Assembly (NCBI GenBank): GCA_002383425.1
Contig: DFYV01000133.1
Span: 339 to 10,851 of the forward strand
Direction: 5' to 3'
DNA length: 10,513 bases
DNA from: Bacteroidales bacterium UBA4073
GTDB lineage: Bacteria > Bacteroidota > Bacteroidia > Bacteroidales > Tenuifilaceae
Under the pieces are notes generated by a model. The model was not told the origin of the DNA. It saw only the letters and a program-made list of their open reading frames with translations, and ran no database searches. The translations under genes and the position numbers were made by a program. Positions within the stretch are counted from its first letter, which is position 1. Every line of letters starts with the position of its first letter. Shown here piece after piece: positions 9,001 to 10,513 of this stretch.

Positions 9001-10366
9001 TAAAAGCATAGGTCTATCATATACCGAAACCAATGGAACACTTCTACCTGGCTACAAGCCAGGAGTGAATTACCTTGGCACAGAGAACTTTAACGGAATG
9101 CTTGCACCTGGCTGGGAATTCATAGCCGGTTGGCAGGACCCCGATTTTGCGTGGAAAGCTGCCACAAATGGTTGGCTTACCCGTGATACTACATTTAATA
9201 CGCCAGTAGTATTTACCCGCAACCAAAACCTTAACTTCCGTGCCACCCTGGAACCACTACCCGGATTTCGTTTCGATATCAGCGCAACCCGAACGTATAG
9301 TAAAAACAACAGCAAAATATTCAAATCCGATGGTTTAGGCTCGTACAGGGTACTTAGCCCATTAACAACTGGTAATTTTAGCATGAGTGTACTTACCATT
9401 GGAACAGCATTCGAGGGAAGTAGTGGGGCTAAAAGCTCAGGAGCTTTTGAAAGGATGAAGCAGAACCGTTTACAAATTGCCAATAGGTTTAGCAGTACAA
9501 GGATGGCCAATCCATCGCAGGGTTACGACCCCTCAGCTGTTGACCCCGAAACCGGATTTCCCGATGGGTATGGGCCACTCTCGCAAGATGTTCTAAGGGT
9601 TTCGTTTCTTGCAGCTTACACCAATACTTCGCCGGACAAGGTATCGCTTAGCGATTTCCCTTTAGTGCCAATGCCTAACTGGCAGCTATCGTACGACGGT
9701 TTGGCAAAAATGAAACCTTTTAAGCGCTGGTTTAAATCGATAACCCTAAACCATGGATACCGCTCAGTTTATACCATTGGTGCATTTACCAGCAACCTCA
9801 CCTACATAACCGAGGACGATGGGTTTAGCTACGTTCGTAACATCAATAACGATTTTGTTCCCCAAAACGAAATAACCAATGTTGCCATAAACGAGCAGTT
9901 TACACCTTTAATTGGAATTGATTTGGGGTGGAATAATAACCTCACTAATCGAATCGAGTTTAAGAATAGTCGTTCCTTGGCAATGAGTTTTGCCAACAAC
10001 CAGCTCACCGAAATTTATGGGACTGAGTTCATAATTGGTGCAGGCTATAGGTTTGAGGATTTACCCCTTATATTCCAAGCCGAAGACGGAGGCAGGAAAT
10101 CAATTAAAAGCGATTTACGTTTAACTTTCGATTTTTCGCTACGTGATAACACTACCATTCTTCGTAAACTGGTAGAAGATTCTAACGATATCATTGCGGG
10201 TCAGCTTATCAGTACAATCAAAACGGCAGCTGACTATCGTATTAACGAGAATGTAACCATTCGCCTGTTCTTCGATCGCATCCTAAACAATCCTAAGGTT
10301 TCCAGAACTTTCAGAACCACTAATACCAGCTTTGGGTTCAGTGTCAGGTTTGAACTGGTTAATTAA
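3002..10366 (+). CDS. sprA: Type IX secretion system outer-membrane translocon SprA (Sov)
   Basis: SprA (Sov in Porphyromonas) is the very large outer-membrane beta-barrel through which type IX secretion substrates, including gliding adhesins, leave the cell. At 2454 residues it matches the family (about 2400-2500) and appears complete. The N-terminus resembles a Sec signal: basic residues K4, R6, R8 and R17, a hydrophobic stretch at about 18-29, and possible cleavage after A32 or S34. The n-region is rather long, but no later ATG would keep the signal. Family landmarks are the SprA N-terminal segment at about 189-284 (FDFQSKIQMNV to VVSKQNGQ), GKAGTVYLDDFEG (812-824), GLDGL (1060-1064), RRRSINFTNV (1623-1632) and LLPGYKPGVNYLG (2014-2026). 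Alternating aromatic and polar strands run throughout, and it ends in an aromatic strand (FGFSVRFELVN), as outer-membrane barrels do. A charged Lys/Thr/Val-rich insert at about 1900-1985 looks like a soluble subdomain. Oddities are a lone CxxC (1968-1971) and an acidic DIDGDGIPDE loop (1069-1078). It is the last gene of the probable operon; PorV and other T9SS genes are not in the window. Confidence 0.96.
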   Translation: MLCKLRIRYLTQYQITRIFGFISLVIISATRAFSVPVFQQDTLTLPLPIKQPGIWSIDTQVSPLFLSDPSNITEEVEFDPINNQYIIYRKVGNTTIEIPRVLSADEYRAYRVEKAMREYWRQKQTGEFVGKGDGILPRLQVGGETFDRIFGSNTIEIIPQGNAELVFGISSAKTDNPALPVDQRRNTTFDFQSKIQMNVSGKIGEKLKMEVNYNTEATFDFENNVKVEYNGFEDEIIQRIEAGNVSLPLPGTLITGSQSLFGIKTQLRFGKLNVTGVVSKQNGQTQVVEIKSGAQTRDFQVKADEYDANRHFFLSHYFRERYKQALMNLPIINSGIQITKVEVWVTNKQANFENSRNIVAFADLGEAQNNIFASNVFTQTGSGPASNDLNDLYELMTTTYSGIRDISDISNVLLPLESQGFTGGRDYEKIESARKLSPNEFTLNQTLGYISLSSSLNTDEVLAVAFEYSYNGQTYKVGEFSTDGVEAPNALILKLLKGTNLSPKMPTWRLMMKNIYSMNAYQVSKDEFRLDVFYQDDATGTPVNYLKEGNIADVPLIKVLNLDNLNTQLDAFSDGVFDFIEGVTINSANGKIIFPVLEPFGSDLASRIGDPAIAQKYVFQELYDSSLTKARQVADKNKFIISGTYKSAGGSEIFLNAPNIPKGAVVVTAGGAKLQEDVDFIVDYNLGTVRIINQGLLESGTPIRVAVESNALFSLQTKTLVGAHFDYRFSDNFNMGATVMNLTERPLTQKVSFGNEAISNTIWGLNTSYQTESKFLTKMVDFLPFIQTKEKSTVTFDAEFAQLIPGHSRAIGKAGTVYLDDFEGSSTSLDIRSWVEWRLASTPQGQTELFPEASYSNDLRYGYNRAHLAWYYIDPLFLRNTSLTPSYIRNNKELQGNHFVREIFEREIFPNKNTPQGQPTNITVLNLAYYPSERGQYNFNTSELDANGKLIDPQRRWGGIMRNISTTDFEASNVEYIEFWLMDPFVYDTTHSGGDFYINLGNISEDILRDGRKSFENGLPTSTEELAKTDETVWGRVPTKQYLPVGFDNDQAKRPFQDIGLDGLSSSVDIDGDGIPDEQVYFAEYINQLRNIITGSDILAGFESDPAGDNFKHYLNDGYDQQRATILDRYKFFNGTENNSPVATGTTSQQSYSTPDVEELGTDNTMNENEAYYQYRISLRPQDMEVGKNFITNVINGEKDKVLNKQVKWYQFKVPIAEYEKVVGPIEDFKSIRFMRMFLRGFDDTLILRFATLHLVRSEWRKYNFSLIQGQEGMPVSDLPVGNLSISSVNIEENDKRTPVNYVLPPGVDRVIDPSQPQLIQLNEQAMEYRITELADGDARAAFKNVNLDIRQYKRLKMDIHAEAIEGYTLNDYEVTAFVRIGTDYNTNYYEYEVPLKLTPYGFYYNNRERDREAVWPAENGIDIDLDKLVDIKVDRNNAMQQSGSLITLNTVYVVQDGNRKLKVTGNPNLSNVKVIMIGVRNPADNRLPKSVIVWLNELRLTNFNDQSGWATNARLSAKLADLGMVTLAGTTITPGFGSIEKKVNERSKETVYQYDISSTLELGKFFPTSINLRIPVFIGFGESMANPQYNPLDPDILLADALRNSSDREKDSIKRIVQDYTRRRSINFTNVKIDKMGAKPRLWDPANFSVSYAYSEVFSSNVRIDHRIQKNIRGAFTYNYNRQPKYISPFSKIKWLRGSYFSLIRDFNFNLFPTQLSFRTDLNRNYFEQQFRNIQNLDQVFLPTFSKDFMWNRNYSLNWDIAQSVKFDFVATATARIDEPEGLVDKYRDRDRYEQWKDSVWQNIRRGGRNTMYNHQFNITYSLPFSKIPFLNWISVTSRYSGIYRWQAGPIMADTSQFDPGNTIQNSNTIQLNGQVNINTLFNKVGYLKRINQEFDQRARGVAPQTRTVKYQEEKVNLRANATKIITHKLKTEKVTVKVYDSDGKQIKVTTQVRDDTKVAIKSDANCRNCKVEVEGKVPEKINPLKFAFETTLRLMMSIKSIGLSYTETNGTLLPGYKPGVNYLGTENFNGMLAPGWEFIAGWQDPDFAWKAATNGWLTRDTTFNTPVVFTRNQNLNFRATLEPLPGFRFDISATRTYSKNNSKIFKSDGLGSYRVLSPLTTGNFSMSVLTIGTAFEGSSGAKSSGAFERMKQNRLQIANRFSSTRMANPSQGYDPSAVDPETGFPDGYGPLSQDVLRVSFLAAYTNTSPDKVSLSDFPLVPMPNWQLSYDGLAKMKPFKRWFKSITLNHGYRSVYTIGAFTSNLTYITEDDGFSYVRNINNDFVPQNEITNVAINEQFTPLIGIDLGWNNNLTNRIEFKNSRSLAMSFANNQLTEIYGTEFIIGAGYRFEDLPLIFQAEDGGRKSIKSDLRLTFDFSLRDNTTILRKLVEDSNDIIAGQLISTIKTAADYRINENVTIRLFFDRILNNPKVSRTFRTTNTSFGFSVRFELVN

Positions 10367-10384
10367 TTTGTTGAACGACTTGTA

Positions 10385-10459
10385 TTCACGAAGTCCCGAC
10401 CTGTACTGAGCGAAGTCGAAGTAAAGGTTTTCACGAAGGGCAAGATAGTTGCTTCGCTC
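10385..10459. repeat. CGAAG-rich interspersed-repeat-like sequence after sprA
   Basis: Five copies of CGAAG or its complement CTTCG occur in 75 bp: 10389-10393, 10411-10415, 10417-10421, 10434-10438, and inverted at 10452-10456. The 9-mer TTCACGAAG is repeated exactly at 10385-10393 and 10430-10438, 45 bp apart. An 8-bp inverted pair, GAGCGAAG (10408-10415) and CTTCGCTC (10452-10459), could form a stem with a 36-nt loop. The core ACTGAGCGAAGTCGAAGT resembles short intergenic repeats I recall as common in Bacteroidota genomes. There is no T-run after the stem, so it is not a textbook intrinsic terminator, although it may end or stabilise the sprA transcript. Element boundaries are approximate, because only one copy is visible. 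Confidence 0.55.
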
Positions 10460-10513
10460 CATTGAAGTTAGAATTTCAGTCCTCCTGACCCATGCTTGAG
10501 AATCAATATTTTA

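Noticed and set aside
9047..9063. Perfect 7-bp inverted repeat CCTGGCT-ACA-AGCCAGG
   Set aside because: It lies within the conserved LPGYKPG coding segment of sprA, the loop is only three bases and no T-run follows. It is most simply explained by the coding sequence and does not look like a terminator.
9070..9510. 146-codon open frame on the minus strand, antisense to sprA
   Set aside because: It lies wholly inside the well-supported sprA frame, shows no recognisable domain, and its composition looks like the antisense shadow of a beta-barrel gene. Open antisense frames of this length are expected in a 7.4-kb gene.

Overview
The window looks like chromosomal DNA from a member of the Bacteroidota. 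The evidence is a near-complete SprA (the giant type IX secretion translocon, known only from this phylum), two sites matching the phylum's -7 promoter element TAnnTTTG, weak or absent Shine-Dalgarno sequences, and a CGAAG-rich intergenic repeat of a kind common in these genomes. I cannot place it below phylum level. A futalosine-pathway menaquinone gene argues against lineages that use only the classical Men pathway.

Layout: positions 1-62 are a short gene-free margin with no clear hairpin. At 63-1211, on the minus strand, is mqnC, a radical SAM enzyme of menaquinone synthesis. A 133-bp divergent intergenic region (1212-1344) follows, with one candidate promoter facing each way. Three plus-strand genes then lie very close together: pdxA (1345-2397), ruvA (2409-2993, 11-bp gap) and sprA (3002-10366, 8-bp gap). 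The spacing suggests a single transcript. The last 147 bp hold an interspersed-repeat-like sequence and no convincing gene or terminator.

The gene products serve different processes: electron-carrier quinone synthesis (MqnC), pyridoxal phosphate synthesis (PdxA), Holliday-junction processing (RuvA) and protein export across the outer membrane (SprA). The ruvA-sprA linkage recurs in Bacteroidota, so the cluster reflects conserved gene order more than a shared pathway. About 70% of the window is sprA.

I found no undescribed system. The points worth a second look are details: one CxxC pair as the only cysteines of mature SprA, an acidic calcium-loop-like motif in SprA, the back-to-back promoters, and the terminal repeat with an open minus-strand frame running through it.
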